NCBI GenBank assembly: GCA_905221605.1
Contig: CAJNDS010002352.1
Location: 62,001 to 126,000 of the forward strand
DNA from: Symbiodinium natans
Taxonomy: Eukaryota > Sar > Dinophyceae > Suessiales > Symbiodiniaceae
Direction of reading: 5' to 3'
DNA length: 64,000 nucleotides
The position numbers and the translations under genes were made by a program. The notes under the pieces are model-generated. The model searched no databases. It saw only the letters and a list, made by a program, of their open reading frames with translations, and was not told the origin of the DNA. This document shows positions 12,116-23,213 of the stretch, one piece after another. How positions within the stretch are numbered: position 1 is the stretch's first letter; every line of letters starts with the position of its first letter.

Positions 12116-12248
12116 CAGTCGATTCCTGGACAGCGCGTGTCCGCAAGATGCTGCCAGGAGTCATCATCGATGTCTCGGAAAGTCTGGAAGGACGTCATGC
12201 GGGAGGGCGCCACACCGATGGCCCGGAGGCTGTCTCCACCCGGGCTGC
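12116..12248 (-). CDS. Candidate exon, unknown gene
   Basis: Minus strand: TTCCAG acceptor next to the telomere-like block 12,281-12,421, then an open frame of about 44 codons including GDSLRAIGVAPSRMTSFQTF and RDIDDDSWQHLADTRCPGID, ending at a GTAC donor candidate. It looks strongly coding and has no recognised domain. It may belong with the exon at 11,841-11,910. Confidence 0.5.
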
Positions 12249-12280
12249 CTGGAATTCAGCAAAAAGCATAGGAAACTCTG

Positions 12281-12421
12281 GGGTTTAGGGTTTAGGGTTT
12301 AGGGTTTAGGGTTTAGGGTTTAGAGTTTAGGGTTTAGGGTTTAGGGTTTAGGGTTTAGGGTTTAGGGTTTAGGGTTTAGGGTTTAGGGTTTAGGGTTTAG
12401 GGTTTAGGGTTTAGGGTTTGG
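12281..12421 (+). repeat. Telomere-like block (TTTAGGG)
   Basis: About 20 units with one TTTAGAG variant, about 30 nt upstream in sense of the exon at 12,116-12,248. Confidence 0.97.
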
Positions 12422-12613
12422 GGGTCAGGGGTCACTGCGCCTTTTTTAGCAGTCATCGAAGTGCTGCTGATGTTTCGGGCAAGGTGCTTTCAGGGAGCCA
12501 CGGATGCGGAGCCGCCGGCTCCATGGGTGACACTGATGAGGGAAGCAGGCCAGGCCTCGGACAAGATGGACGAAGAACTCAACAAACAATATTAATACTC
12601 ATAACAAAAATCA

Positions 12614-12671
12614 TAAAATAATAATAATAATAATCATCATAATCATAATAATAATAATAATAATAATAATT
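12614..12671. repeat. AAT/ATC trinucleotide tract
   Basis: Tandem AAT with ATCATC inserts, 218 nt beyond the stop of the TFIIS-like gene. Confidence 0.9.
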
Positions 12672-12888
12672 AGATCCCTGTGCATCGTGACCAGGCCCTT
12701 GCGCATCCTTTCTCTGTCTTCGCAGAAGTGAGATGGTGGTTGGGATCCGCCGGCTTCACTGATCTGGCCTTGAACTCGCAGAAGAGCTGCGACGTCTTGC
12801 GGTCCACGGACGGCCCCGCACGCTTCTTCCCGGATGAAATCTGACGACCATCCCGCCGCCGCGAAGTAGCTCCTGATTCTTCGTGATG

Positions 12889-14082
12889 CTATGTCTTCCA
12901 GCGATGGTCGCATGAGAGGCATGTCACCGAGGTCCAACTGTGCTCCCCGTTCACGCAGGAAGTTGGCGTCACGATGACATAGGTGCACTGCTTTCCTTTG
13001 CATCGTTCGCAGGTGTACGCATCGGTCACACGCTCCGCGGGCGCCTTGACCGCCGACTCCTGCAAAGCTTGCTGGCGCAGCTCGGCTCTCGAAGCCACCC
13101 TCAGGTCACTGGCCATCTCTTCGCTGCTCATGCGCGGCAGTCGGTGGGGTTCCAGGCTTCCATCGAGCAGCTTCTGCCGAAAGGAGCCGTTGCTGGCGTC
13201 CTTCGAGATGAGGACTGCTGTACACGTAGCTTTGACTTTTGCTGGTTCTTCCGAAGTGCTTCAGAGCTCGGAGCTTTCCCGACTTCGGGGTGGGATCAGG
13301 AGCTTCCGGGGAATATCTGAGGGAACCTAGTGCGTCTGAATTTCAGATCCAGCTTTCAATATTACAGTTTGGTTGCGGTGCCACGCGTGTCGTGCTCTAC
13401 AACTCTACGGTCTCGGCAGAGGAGTCGCAAGACAGCGGACAGGATCCTAAGCAAGACGACATGTAAAACATGAAAGGCGAAGCCAAGCGTCCTTGAGGTT
13501 AAACAAGATGGCCCGTGACTGGTTGATGTAGGCCTTGTCGGAGCCCAGCTGGGCATGCAGCGCTTCCTCGACGGCCTCTGCCAAGGCATGCGCGGCATCC
13601 TTCGGAGCATCCCTTGGGGCATCCTTGGGAGCATTCCCCAAGGTCAGGGCCACCTCCAGCATCTGCAAGACTTTCTGCCTTTGTTGCCCCAGCTTCCCAA
13701 CCACGCCAGCCGCGCCGACCGCAGCTGAAGAATCGACATGGACTGCTTCGGCCCCTTCCGTGGCCTGCTTCGGCTTCTTTGCGGCGGCTGAAACAGGTTC
13801 CTGTGGTTCCCTCGTGCGCTTGCGATGCATCTCCTTCCAGTCCGCCAGCAGAGCCCGCGCCGCATTTCGGACCTCTTCGTGGGTGCCGGCATCCTTGCCC
13901 AGTTGATTCACCACGACACCAACCTTAGTCTCTTGCAGGATCTTCGTAGGCAGTGCTCCGAGCTTGCGAAGCTCGTCCAGGGCATGGCGGAGTGCTGTCA
14001 CAGAGCCCGACCTGTCCTCCAGCACCTGTTTCCACTGCTGCACGGAGCCTACTAGGTCGGTGGGCTTCGCCACATCACTCAT
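12889..14082 (-). CDS. TFIIS-like transcription elongation factor
   Basis: Two exons reconstruct a TFIIS architecture. Exon 1 (14,082-13,492, Met at MSDVAKP; an earlier in-frame Met lies at 14,208) has the N-terminal helical bundle (HALDELRKLGALPTKIL, then VRNAARALLADWKEM), a Lys/Pro-rich linker, and the start of the central domain (AYINQSRAILFNLK). Exon 2 (13,200-12,889) continues with FRQKLLDGSLEPHRLPRMSS, EEMASDL, and a C-terminal zinc ribbon with CERC and CLSC, ending HRWKT. TFIIS binds RNA polymerase II and stimulates cleavage of backtracked RNA. The ribbon lacks the RSADEP acidic hairpin: the equivalent stretch reads TSCVNGEHSW. The intron (13,201-13,491) begins GA, ends AG, and both junctions carry AAGGACGC. 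Confidence 0.85.
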
Positions 14083-14381
14083 TGCCACCGCGTCCCACGG
14101 CCCGCCCGTCTCCATCCACAGTTCCGAGCTGCCATTGCAAAGACTAGGACTAGAGTAGCACCCATGTATAAGACTGCTACTAGCAGCTAAGGCCGTGCCA
14201 TATTCCATTTTAAGGAATCAACAAGCAATCTCCTACCTGTTTGCCTGCTTGGTTCCTGCGCCCCACGTCAATCATTTGCCAAAGGCACGTTTCTCATCAG
14301 GGCCCATGATTCGCACGAAAAACCCGCATACATCTATTTGCATCCGGAATCCCCTCAAACCCTGAAGGATGGTGAATCATC

Positions 14382-14495
14382 CCTAAACCCTAAACCCTAA
14401 ACCCTAAACCCTAAACCCTACACCCTAAACCCGAAACCCTAAACCCTAAACCCTAAACCCGAAACCCTAAACCCTAAACCCCCAACCCTAAACCA
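14382..14495 (-). repeat. Telomere-like block with CCCGAAA variants
   Basis: CCCTAAA units with recurring CCCGAAA, upstream of the plus-strand gene at 14,703. Confidence 0.9.
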
Positions 14496-14702
14496 ATCGT
14501 CACGGGCGTCTGAGTCTTTTAGGCGCCGGCAGCTGCACCTCGTCATCGCCTGGGCTTGCAGAAGATAAACAGCAGGGCTTATATTTCTTGTACCCCCGAA
14601 AGGACACCAAATATATACACTCACCAATATTAAAAGGGAACCTTATATACACTCACCAATCTGGTAATATATAAACCCTGCTCCATATGTAGCCTCCACT
14701 CA

Positions 14703-15309
14703 TGCCAAGCCCCGACGTGGCACTTTCTGAAGTGCTTCCGGGAGGCTTTCGGGACGCAAGAAGACGTCTTTCGGAGCTTTTGGCTGGACGACCTGCAACA
14801 AATAAGAAAAGGCCCCGAAATTTGTGGGAAGTGATTGAAACCCGATTTGGAAGATCGAATACCGGGATTGCTATTTCGATCAGAGATTCTCACATTCTTG
14901 CATAGGACCCCAGAGTATCTGGACAAGTGCATGGTAGAAGAGGTAGCGCCAGAGGAAGCACCAGAGGAAAAGAAGGAAATGGAAGAAGAATTTGGAAGAG
15001 AGATTGGAGCTCCCGAAGAGCTACAGGCGCCAGTACCGAAAGGAGTTGTGAAGCAACAAGGAAATGCAGGAGGACACAGGGAATTGGATCTAGACATGGG
15101 AAGTACTCTTGTGGTCAATGGAAAAACACTTACCGCGACAAGTGCAGTAGAGAAGCTTCGAGAAGGTAGGTCTAAGCGCAGGTGGCTTGGGCTGGGCGTG
15201 AAGGAAGGTCAGCCACGTACCCGCCCTACACCCTAAACCCTAAACCCTGAACTCTAATAAACCCAAAGCCGAGGTGGCCTCTGCAACTTCAGGTGTTGAC
15301 ACGGCGCAG
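14703..15309 (+). CDS. Unknown protein, acidic C-terminal region, two exons seen
   Basis: The plus frame from about 14,703 reads QAPTWHFLKCFREAFGTQED, then FWLDDLQQIRKGPEICGK. It meets a TGA, and in the same frame continues LKPDLEDRIPGLLFRSEIL, HRTPEYLDKCMVEEV, a Glu/Lys-rich acidic segment, and STLVVNGKTLTATSAVEKLR. A GTAGGTC donor at 15,166 and an acceptor at 15,268, after a CCCTAAA block, join it in phase to exon 2, EVASATSGVDTAQ, with a GTGAAC donor at 15,310. It is one of the few plus-strand genes here. The in-frame TGA means it is either broken or the upstream part is a separate exon. No family recognised. Confidence 0.45.
15231..15248 (-). repeat. Short CCCTAAA block at an intron 3' end
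   Basis: Two to three units about 20 nt upstream of the acceptor at 15,268 of the plus-strand gene. Confidence 0.85.
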
Positions 15310-16501
15310 GTGAACACCTTTGCAAGGAGGTGCTTGGCCGGAAGCATGTGCTAAGTGCGCGCAGAACACCTCTGGAACTGGATTCTCACAACGAAGTTGG
15401 AGCTCTGCCTTTGAGGCGTTCTTGGTTTTGGCGCTTCCCGTGCGGCCTCGAAATCCCGCCGCGGAGGGAGTAGTGTCTGCTCGACATCGGACAACTTAAG
15501 ACGCCTGGCCATGTGCGAAGAAGCAACGTCTAGCCAGGCAAACGAAAGCCAAGACCAGGTTAGGTCAGGGGAGGGGCAGGGAGAAGGGAGAGTTCGGGTG
15601 CTTGGTAGCAGAATCGAGCAACGGTCCTACGAAAGGCTCCCTAGACGCAAGCTTTCGTGACCACAATGGCTAGATGACCAAGGCCAGGCTGCATGGAAGC
15701 GTTCTCCATTTCCAGCGACTGGTTCAGGGCGTGCAACTGCTTGCAATGGTACCTCTGCCAAAGCGATTTTCAACGTGGAAAAACATGGACAGAACCACCG
15801 GCAAGCCCAAGAGAGCACAAGACATGCTCTGCCACGTTTCGGAGACCATATGAGACATGGACATGGACTTCTTGCAGGCGTGGGCACGACAATTCTTCCA
15901 ACCTGTTGCTGACCGCATCCTTGGAATGGTTTCAAGCATTTTGGGGGTTTAGGGTGCAGGGTTGCCCCAGCAAAGTGAGTACAGCTGCCAGGCAACATCC
16001 GCCGCAGGACAAGTGCACTCTTACGCCAGGAAGTGGCATATACTCAAGGCTCAAGGAACGATGCAAAAAAAAGGACTTGCGCCGGGCTTAGAGGGTTTGT
16101 AGCGTTTTTGCTTCCTGTGCCCGAGTTGTCGGGATGAACTCTCAGGCGGGTCTCCAGGCAGCTGTCGAGCACGCTTGGCAGCGGCATGTCCGAGCACGGC
16201 AACGAAACTGGATGGTCTGTGCTTGTGTCAATTGTAGTGCCCCTACAATGTCCTACAATTGCGCTTAAGTTGCCGCGAATGCCGTGATGGCAGGGGTACC
16301 GGCAGCAGCCAAGGTTGGCTTCATGCTTTGGCTTGGCTTGTCTTAAGGCAGTGGGCCTAGCCGGGAGATGTTCGTCCGGTTCATGGCTTCTCCGCATCTG
16401 CCGGCGATGTCTACGTCATGACTGCTGAGCCGAACCAGAGGCATGCAGTCAGCTCACGACAGTTCTTGAAGAATTCCATCACTCATGCTCCGGCAAGCAC
16501 C
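15310..16501. other. No gene recognised
   Basis: Unique sequence. The frames here have shadow-like composition on both strands. Confidence 0.4.
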
Positions 16502-16514
16502 CCAAACCCTAAAC

Positions 16515-16552
16515 TCAGCCAGAAGCCCACCCCAAATGCAGCCGGACCCTCA
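16515..16552 (-). CDS. Candidate short exon between telomere-like blocks
   Basis: Minus strand: CAAG acceptor, VEGPAAFGVGFWL, then a donor candidate coinciding with GTTTAGGG of a short C-strand block at 16,502-16,514. Only 38 nt. Confidence 0.3.
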
Positions 16553-16561
16553 ACCTTGTTC

Positions 16562-16749
16562 CGGGTTTAAGGTTTAGGGTTCAGGGTTCAGGGTTTAGGG
16601 TTTAGGGTCTAGGGTCTAGGGTCTAGGGTCTAGGGTCTAGGGTTTAGGGTTTAGGGTTTAGGGTTTAGGGTTTAGGGTTTAGGGTTTAGGGTTTAGGGTT
16701 TAGGGTTTAGGGTTTAGGGTTTAGGGTTTAGGGTTTAGGGTTTAGGGTT
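16562..16749 (+). repeat. Telomere-like block with TCTAGGG patch
   Basis: TTTAGGG array containing five consecutive TCTAGGG variant units near 16,605-16,640. Confidence 0.95.
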
Positions 16750-16754
16750 CCCAC

Positions 16755-16802
16755 CTTCTTTGGGCTGCAAGGACTTGAGCAGCTCGTCGACGTCTTGGTC
16801 CC
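16755..16802 (-). CDS. Candidate exon, unknown gene
   Basis: The minus frame reads DQDVDELLKSLQPKE, followed by a GTGGGAA donor candidate and then CCCTAAA repeats in sense. It looks like an acidic helical segment. Confidence 0.4.
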
Positions 16803-16877
16803 TGGCAAGAATCAGGTCCCAGGGGCAAATTTTGCTCGAAGCTCCGCCTAGAGAAAGTAACGGGTACCCATAGCACA

Positions 16878-17835
16878 TATATGTATATGCATGCATATAT
16901 ATATATATCTATATATTTATTATTTATCTATTTATTTATTTTTTGATATATGTCTATTTATATTTATATTTATATTCATATTTATATTTATACTTGTTGT
17001 TATTTTGATTTATTTGTATCTTTATGTGTTTACTTGTTTATTATTTTTATGTATGTATTTATCTTTATGACTATTTGATGTTTATTATGTTTAAGAGATC
17101 GGTAGATAGATAGGTAAAGTGATAGTCCATAAACCATAAAAGTACGCGTATTCTATATAGTGTGTATGTGTATGTGTGTATATGTATATACATATGTATG
17201 AGTATATATATATAGCACACAAAATGAATATACTCTACATATCTATATATATATATATATATGTATGGGTGGATACTTCTATGTAGTATGAAGAATATGT
17301 GTGTGTATATATATATATGTGTATGAGTGAGTGAGTGAGTAAGTGAGTGAATGAATGAATGAATGATTGAAGGAATGAATGAATGAATGTGTACGTACAC
17401 ATATGTGTATATATATATATACTGTATAATATGTATATGAAGAATATGGCATATACAGTATATAGAGTGTGTGTGTAGTGTTTTTCACAGCATGTAAGAT
17501 TTATATACATATGCATATACATGCATATCACATAAAACTGTTACATGCCTGTATTTTTGAATATATGTGTATATCTATACATTTCTATTTATTTATATTT
17601 ATTTATATTTATTTATATTTATTTATATTTATTTATATTTATTTATATTTATTTATATTTATTTATATTTTTTATATTTATTTATATTTATTTATATTTA
17701 TTTATATTTGTTTATATTTATTTATATTTATTTATATTTATGAATATTTATTTATATTAATTTATATTTATTTACATTTACTTATATTTATTTATATTTA
17801 GTTATATTTATTTTTATAATTATTTATTTATTTAG
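16878..17835. repeat. Long AT-rich microsatellite complex
   Basis: TATATG and TTTATT tracts, a GTGAGTGA/GAATGAAT stretch at about 17,325-17,390, and a long TTTATATTTA array at 17,580-17,815. No gene. Confidence 0.95.
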
Positions 17836-17836
17836 C

Positions 17837-17900
17837 TCTCTCTCGCCCTCTGTCTCTCTCTCTCTCTCTCTCGCTCGCTCTCTCGCTCTCTCGCTCTCTC
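17837..17900. repeat. CT/CTCTCGCT microsatellite
   Basis: CT-rich run next to the exon at 17,911-17,972. In that exon's sense it is a GA-rich run inside the following intron. Confidence 0.9.
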
Positions 17901-17910
17901 TGGCCCCAAC

Positions 17911-17972
17911 CTGCAAGAGTCGACTCCCGGACCATCTTCGATGAGCCGCATCAGGTCGTCGATTGTAGAATC
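17911..17972 (-). CDS. Candidate exon, unknown gene
   Basis: Minus strand: GGGGGCTCAG acceptor, STIDDLMRLIEDGPGVDSC in an uninterrupted frame, then a GTTGGGG donor. The telomere-like block at 17,991-18,089 lies directly upstream in sense. Confidence 0.5.
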
Positions 17973-17990
17973 CTGAGCCCCCAATTAGGG

Positions 17991-18089
17991 TGTTGGGTTT
18001 AGGGTTTAGGGTTTAGGGTTTAGGGTTTAGGGTTTAGGGTTTAGGGTTTAGGGTTTAGGGTTTAGGGTTTAGGGTTTAGGGTTCAGGGT
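17991..18089 (+). repeat. Telomere-like block (TTTAGGG)
   Basis: About 13 units. Confidence 0.97.
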
Positions 18090-18637
18090 CGCGACAAGCT
18101 TTTCTGTCCTCATCTTGGAGTGCAGAGCTCCCACTGGCAAGCGCCATGTCCCGCGAGCCGGCCTCGGCAGAGCACACATGACTGCAGGGAAATCATCCTC
18201 AGTGGTTCAGTGTCTTCACAAGCTCGCACCTGTGCTGAGGAGCTGCTTGCATCACCTGCAGTGATAGTGAGAGGGAACTGGAATGAATAGGAAGAACTAG
18301 GTCAAGCAGAAGCTGTGAGAGCAGGAACGGACGGCAACAAAAGCGGCAACAGCAAAGTCTCAGAGAAGGCCTATCGGTAGTAGCCGCAAGAAGTCCATCG
18401 CCATGGCTCTCAGATGTGGGTCACGGGATGCGGAGTTGTAGAGAAAGGTGTTACTGCCGGTTTCTCTTTGTCTAGCGGGTTATAGACGGATATCAAGTCT
18501 GGATTGCCGTGCTGGCATTGCACGTTGATCGTAGCTACCGGAAACGCCACGGATGATCCGTTCGGAATGCAAAACCAACCCCAAGTGCTTCAGGCCACCG
18601 TGCAAACCCAGGCCCCTAAGCTTCCCTCAGTCCTGGC
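18090..18637. other. No gene recognised
   Basis: Unique sequence between two telomere-like blocks. No convincing frame. Confidence 0.4.
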
Positions 18638-18711
18638 AACCCTGAAACCCTAGAAACCCTAGACCCCAGTCCCTGAAACCCTGAAACCCTGAGACCCTAA
18701 ACCCCTAAGCC
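18638..18711 (-). repeat. Degenerate C-strand block (CCCTGAAA, CCCTAGAAA)
   Basis: Variant units to the left of an exon candidate. Confidence 0.75.
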
Positions 18712-18725
18712 CCAATTCAAAGAAC

Positions 18726-18837
18726 TTCCCAAGGCCCAAAACGTCGATTGTGAAGGCATGAACCCCCGCTGGGTTCCCCGATTTTCGGACATGGCCAAAT
18801 TCAACTGTTGGGGGGCGGGCTCGAGGCCAGCTCCCGC
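18726..18837 (-). CDS. Candidate exon between C- and G-strand blocks
   Basis: Minus strand: TTGAAG acceptor, then about 37 open codons containing GLEPAPQQLNLAMSENRGTQ and MPSQSTFWALG, and a GTTCTT donor. It sits exactly between the degenerate C-strand block and the block at 18,846. Confidence 0.5.
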
Positions 18838-18845
18838 CTTCAAGT

Positions 18846-19020
18846 TGAGGGCTTAGGGTTTAGGGTTTAGGGTTTAGGGTTTAGGGTTTAGGGTTTAGGG
18901 TTTAGGGTTTAGGGTTTAGGCTTTCGGCTTTAGGGTTTAGGGTTTAGGGTTTAGGGTTTAGGGTTTAGGGTTTAGGGTTTAGGGTTTAGGTTTCAGGGTT
19001 TAGGGTTTAGGGTTTAGGGT
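18846..19020 (+). repeat. Telomere-like block (TTTAGGG)
   Basis: About 23 units with a few CTTTCGG and TTTCAGG variants. It makes up most of the 18,838-19,049 interval between two exon candidates. Confidence 0.97.
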
Positions 19021-19049
19021 TGAACTTTTTTCAACTGTGCCGTTCTCAC

Positions 19050-19094
19050 CTTTCACCAGGAGGATGTCGACACCCACCATGGGGACCCAACAGC
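19050..19094 (-). CDS. Candidate short exon
   Basis: Minus strand: GGTAG acceptor, CWVPMVGVDILLVK, then a GTGAGAAC donor. The telomere-like block occupies the following intron. Confidence 0.35.
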
Positions 19095-19627
19095 CTACCA
19101 TGTACCTACAAAAGCGCCAGCTGTGGCTAGGGATCTTGCAAACAAGCATTCAACAGCGCGCTGCCACGCTGCAACAACAACCTATACAGAACCTACAGGA
19201 CTTCAAAGTGAGCCAAATTACCCAAGGGAGGCTTCGTCACATGAGCAGCCCTGACTTCAAGACATTCTGCAGTCCGAATGCTGAGTCACGTGACCCACGT
19301 GCCAAAACAGTTTCGCTTTGTTGGGGCTTGGGGGGGGACATCAATCGCGGAGTTTTTGGACTCGACGGCCTGTAACATGAGCTGCCGGCTGCCAGGACCA
19401 GTCTTGCGGCGCTTTCTATACATTTGCACAAATGTGCAAGGCACTACAATGTCGTCCACGACAAGACACTGGCAGCTTGTAGAGGCCACCGCGCAACCTT
19501 GAACGCCTGCCATCCTTGCTCCAGGGCTCCAAGCATCCGCAGACGCCATGACATGCCACGTCAATGTACAGACTTAAGTTTCTGTTCGCAGACTCAGAGC
19601 CCCGTCTCTACATAAAGCCTACAGGAC

Positions 19628-21070
19628 CTACGGTGTCTTCAGCCCATCATCTGCCAATGCTTCTGGATCATCATCGGCTTCAGCTGAGGCTGAAGTTGGG
19701 CGGATGCCCGCCACCTCCTGGTCCTCCTGGTGCGGCTGAGCTCCTTGAGAGGTCTGACCCGCATCTTCTGGAGTCGTGTGGACCGTCGCCTCCTCTTGAG
19801 CATCTTGGGACCATTGGGGCCCCTGGGGCCCCTGGGGCCCCTGGGGCCCTTGGGGCAATGGGGGCAATGGGGGCAATTGGGGCCCTGGCGCCGGCATCAC
19901 CACCGGGAAGCACATCACTTGCATGGGCACGAAAAGAACCGGTGGCGCTGCTGGCAGTACGGGCTGTGCGAACGCTCTCGAGAAGTTGCTGAGGCCTGCA
20001 TGGATCCAAGCCAGCAGGCCTTCATGAGTGTTGTCGGGCCCGTGCCAGCTTGCGCAATTGCCGTGCTTGCGGTTGCAGCCCTTGTTGGATTTGGTCTTGA
20101 GTCCATCACGGCAGAAATGCAAGCACACAGACAACTGTATGAAGAAGACAACGTAGAGGATCCCACCGTGCTCGCATTCATAAGGTTCGGAGTGGATGCC
20201 CATCCTTAGCTACAGTGGCACTTGGGACATCTCTGAGCAAACACCCGGGAAAAGACCCCCGTGATACATGTCACACAACAACCTCAAAGAACCAAACCAG
20301 GTACTATCTCACAATGCGAGATTCGCGTCACCCCAGACCTTCCGAGATTCGTGATCTGACGGCGGCGGAGAATTCAAAGCTGCGACCCAACACATCCCAG
20401 GCACGCCATTGGCGAAACCGATTGTGACATACCGACGGAGGGGCCCTCCAGCAGCGTTGCAAGATGTTGTGGAGCCATGTGTGGTCGATGGCATCACGAC
20501 ATGTGCCCCTCCACAACCGAAGCTTCCCATCTGCTCTCCCTGAGGGTACGCCGGGTCTGCGTTGGAGCATGCGTTGGAGCAGGCGTGCATGATTCCTTGG
20601 GCTTCACTTCCCATCGGTACACCAGCAGGGCCCCACTGCAACTGCGGCATGCCAGGGAAGGAAGATGAGCTGAAGCAATCGTTGGATGACCCTGCTGTGG
20701 AATGGTGAGAGCCAGGATCCTCCCACTCGGGATAAGGCGACGGCGATCTTGCGCGAGGTGACCGCGCCTCATCTCTCACCTCCCGGAGCCTCCCCAGCCT
20801 CTGGTGGGAATTGTCGCCCTCCTCCTCCTCCCCAGAATCTCCATCATCAACATGATCATCCACTCCCTCCTTTTGGGGCTGTGCCAAGCATAGACAGCCA
20901 AGGAGCAGCGGCAACAGGAAGAGGAACCCACGAAGGGACATGATGGCACGATGAGGAGCGCACTGAACCAAAGGCTGCAGCGTCACATCAGTCGAACTAC
21001 TGGCTGCAATCGCCTCTTCACAAGATTCAGATGACCTGATGACCATCAGTGCCCTCATCAATGGCACCAC
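19628..21070 (-). CDS. Pro/Gln-rich protein with signal-like N-terminus, at least two exons
   Basis: The upstream frame 21,070-20,309 contains MSLRGFLFLLPLLLGCLCLA, a signal-peptide-like start, followed by acidic and Ser/Pro-rich low-complexity sequence. The downstream frame 20,203-19,628 has Cys/His spacing (VCLHFCRDG, KGCNRKHGNC, SWH) that could be a small CCCH-like finger, then a Pro-rich segment and GPQ repeats encoded by GGGGCCCCT units at 19,814-19,850, ending with an acidic tail. The two frames need a splice between 20,309 and 20,203 that I could not fix. No known family assigned. A finger would not suit a secreted protein, so they may be two genes. Confidence 0.4.
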
Positions 21071-22578
21071 CTAGCTCGGGAGGATCATGGCCCAGGAGCG
21101 GGATGCAACTCTGGCAGACTTTCTTCGTCGCCGCCTCGCTCTCTGGAGCTGACAAGTCCGGACTCGGTCCAAAGAGGGCACTGCAACAACGGAACCGTAC
21201 AAACCCCAGACACTAAAATGCACGCAATCCTTATGCAGTGAATAGATGGAGTGCCGGAAGAACTTACGCAGTTGCCCTCCCGGCCGGCAAGTGCTGGCCA
21301 GCCTTAAGCCCAGCCACGGGGTCCAGGCTTTATTCGGGTTTGGGGCTTCGGGTCCAGAGTATTTGCTGGTTCTCCTTGTTCTTCTCATGACCAACTGGAA
21401 TCAATGACATTGCCATCCGTGTGGGTGATTCTAATCCCGCAGCAATTCATGATTGTTCCTCAATCTACTTGAATACTTAGAAGCCCAGACCGTGTGGATC
21501 AGTCGCTTCAGCACGTCGATGGGCTGCGTGTGCCTGGCCGCACCGGAAAGGAGTGAGTGAGAAAGCCTGTGACAGTCTACGCCTAGAGTCGCGGGAGTCG
21601 CCTTCGAGACTCTGCCCTAAACCCTAAACCCTAAACCCTAAACCCTAAACCCTAAACCTGTTAGACAAACGGGTCGCGGATAAGGCGGCCCGAAAAGCCG
21701 CATACCCTGCGGCCCTACAACAAAAACATGCCCGTTCGCTGTACACCCCCCCACCCCGGAGAGCCCTAAATTCGAAAGACATAAACCCCTCCAACTCCCC
21801 TCAAACTCCCCTCTTCACACCGTCAAGAGCTCACACAACACTCGGCCCAATGGGGGGTCTAATGGCTAAACGCTTAGACACTCAACCCTAAAAACCCTAA
21901 ACGCCACGCCTCTACAAGTCTACAAGTGCCTGTGGCCACAGACGTTCTGCTGGAGGACTGCTTTCTGAAAAAACACCGTGGGGCCCGGGATGCAAAATTC
22001 TCAGATTCTATGTAAACCCCTGAGCCCTGGAGCCCTGAAACCCAACTTTAAAAGAAGGTGCTAACTTAGATCATTCCATCCTCACTAACCCACACAGGAC
22101 CCCTTTTTAGCAATAGCAACACAACGACGCCGGGGGGGGGGGGGGGGGGGGGGAAAAGGCCTGGGACCAGCTTTTTAGGGTTTAGGGTTTATAGGGTTTA
22201 GGGTTTAGGGTTCAGGGTTCAGGGTTCAGGGTTTAGGGTTTAGGGTTTAGGGTTTGGGGTTTAGGGTTTAGGGTTCATGAACCGCACCACGAAGCTTTCC
22301 GACCTCCGTGGCAAGCTTGATGAGATTCCGGACAAGGATCGTGGCAGGCGCCTACGAGGAGTCATCTTGACAGCATCTAACTTAGAGATGACATGAGACT
22401 CCGTTGTGTCCATGGAATGATGACTCCTGTATACTTTATTCCCGTTAATTAGAAATTTGACACAGTCATTCCGACTCTGGACGCGATTCATGATGAGCTG
22501 ACTGTGGCCGTTGCTGCTGGCTGTGCTGAGGGATACTCAACGGAGCTCTTTGGCCTATTTTCTGGAACTATAGCAACG
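21071..22578. other. No gene recognised; two telomere-like blocks and a poly-G run
   Basis: C-strand block at 21,614-21,658, poly-G of about 21 nt at 22,133-22,153, and a G-strand block at 22,176-22,277. Frames are short. Confidence 0.5.
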
Positions 22579-22867
22579 TTAAAATAAGACAGCCTTGAAT
22601 TTTCGAATGCAAGAATGGGCCTTATAACTGTTCAACTCGTACAGGATGACCAGAGGCCTCACTGACCCCTTCAAGCGCAACCAGCGTTCTTGATAAAATT
22701 CATCGACCGAGAAAATTCCTAGAGATGGATACACAGCAAAGGTCCATGGACGCCCTGGCCCTGGAGAACGAAGCCGGCACCCAAAGCCAAAGCCAAAGGA
22801 AACGCAGGCACAGAGGCAGACCCGTGGCCAAAGGGCAAGGTTGCCAAGGATGGTGGGGGCTTCGGTC

Positions 22868-23165
22868 AGCGTTGGATTCGGAAACTGAAAACATGCAGAT
22901 TCCGAAGCTGGAAGAAGCCCTGCTTCGGGAAACTGGAAAAGAGCAGACTCGGAAACCAACAGCGCGGATTCGGGAAACCAGAATTCGGGAAACCTGCTGA
23001 TTCAGGAAACTGGAAAACGCGGATACCGGGCATTCGGAACTTTGGAAACTGCGGATTCTGGAAAAACCCGCTCAGGAAACGCAAAAGCCCGGATTCGGAA
23101 ACCGCTGACTCGGGAAACTGGAAAGCGCAGATGCGGAAATCGCTGACTCGGGAAACTGAAAGCCG
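22868..23165 (+). repeat. Degenerate minisatellite, left arm (GGAAACTGGAAAA/GGATTCGG)
   Basis: Irregular repeats of a roughly 20-25 nt unit of the type GCGGATTCGGGAAACTGGAAA. Confidence 0.85.
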
Positions 23166-23213
23166 GCTTGACATGAACGTTATCATCCCCCCCCCCAGAA
23201 TCACATGTATTCA

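Noticed and set aside
12940-13928. Plus-strand frames of 104-126 codons
   Set aside because: They are antisense to the TFIIS-like exons, which have clear domain signatures on the minus strand.
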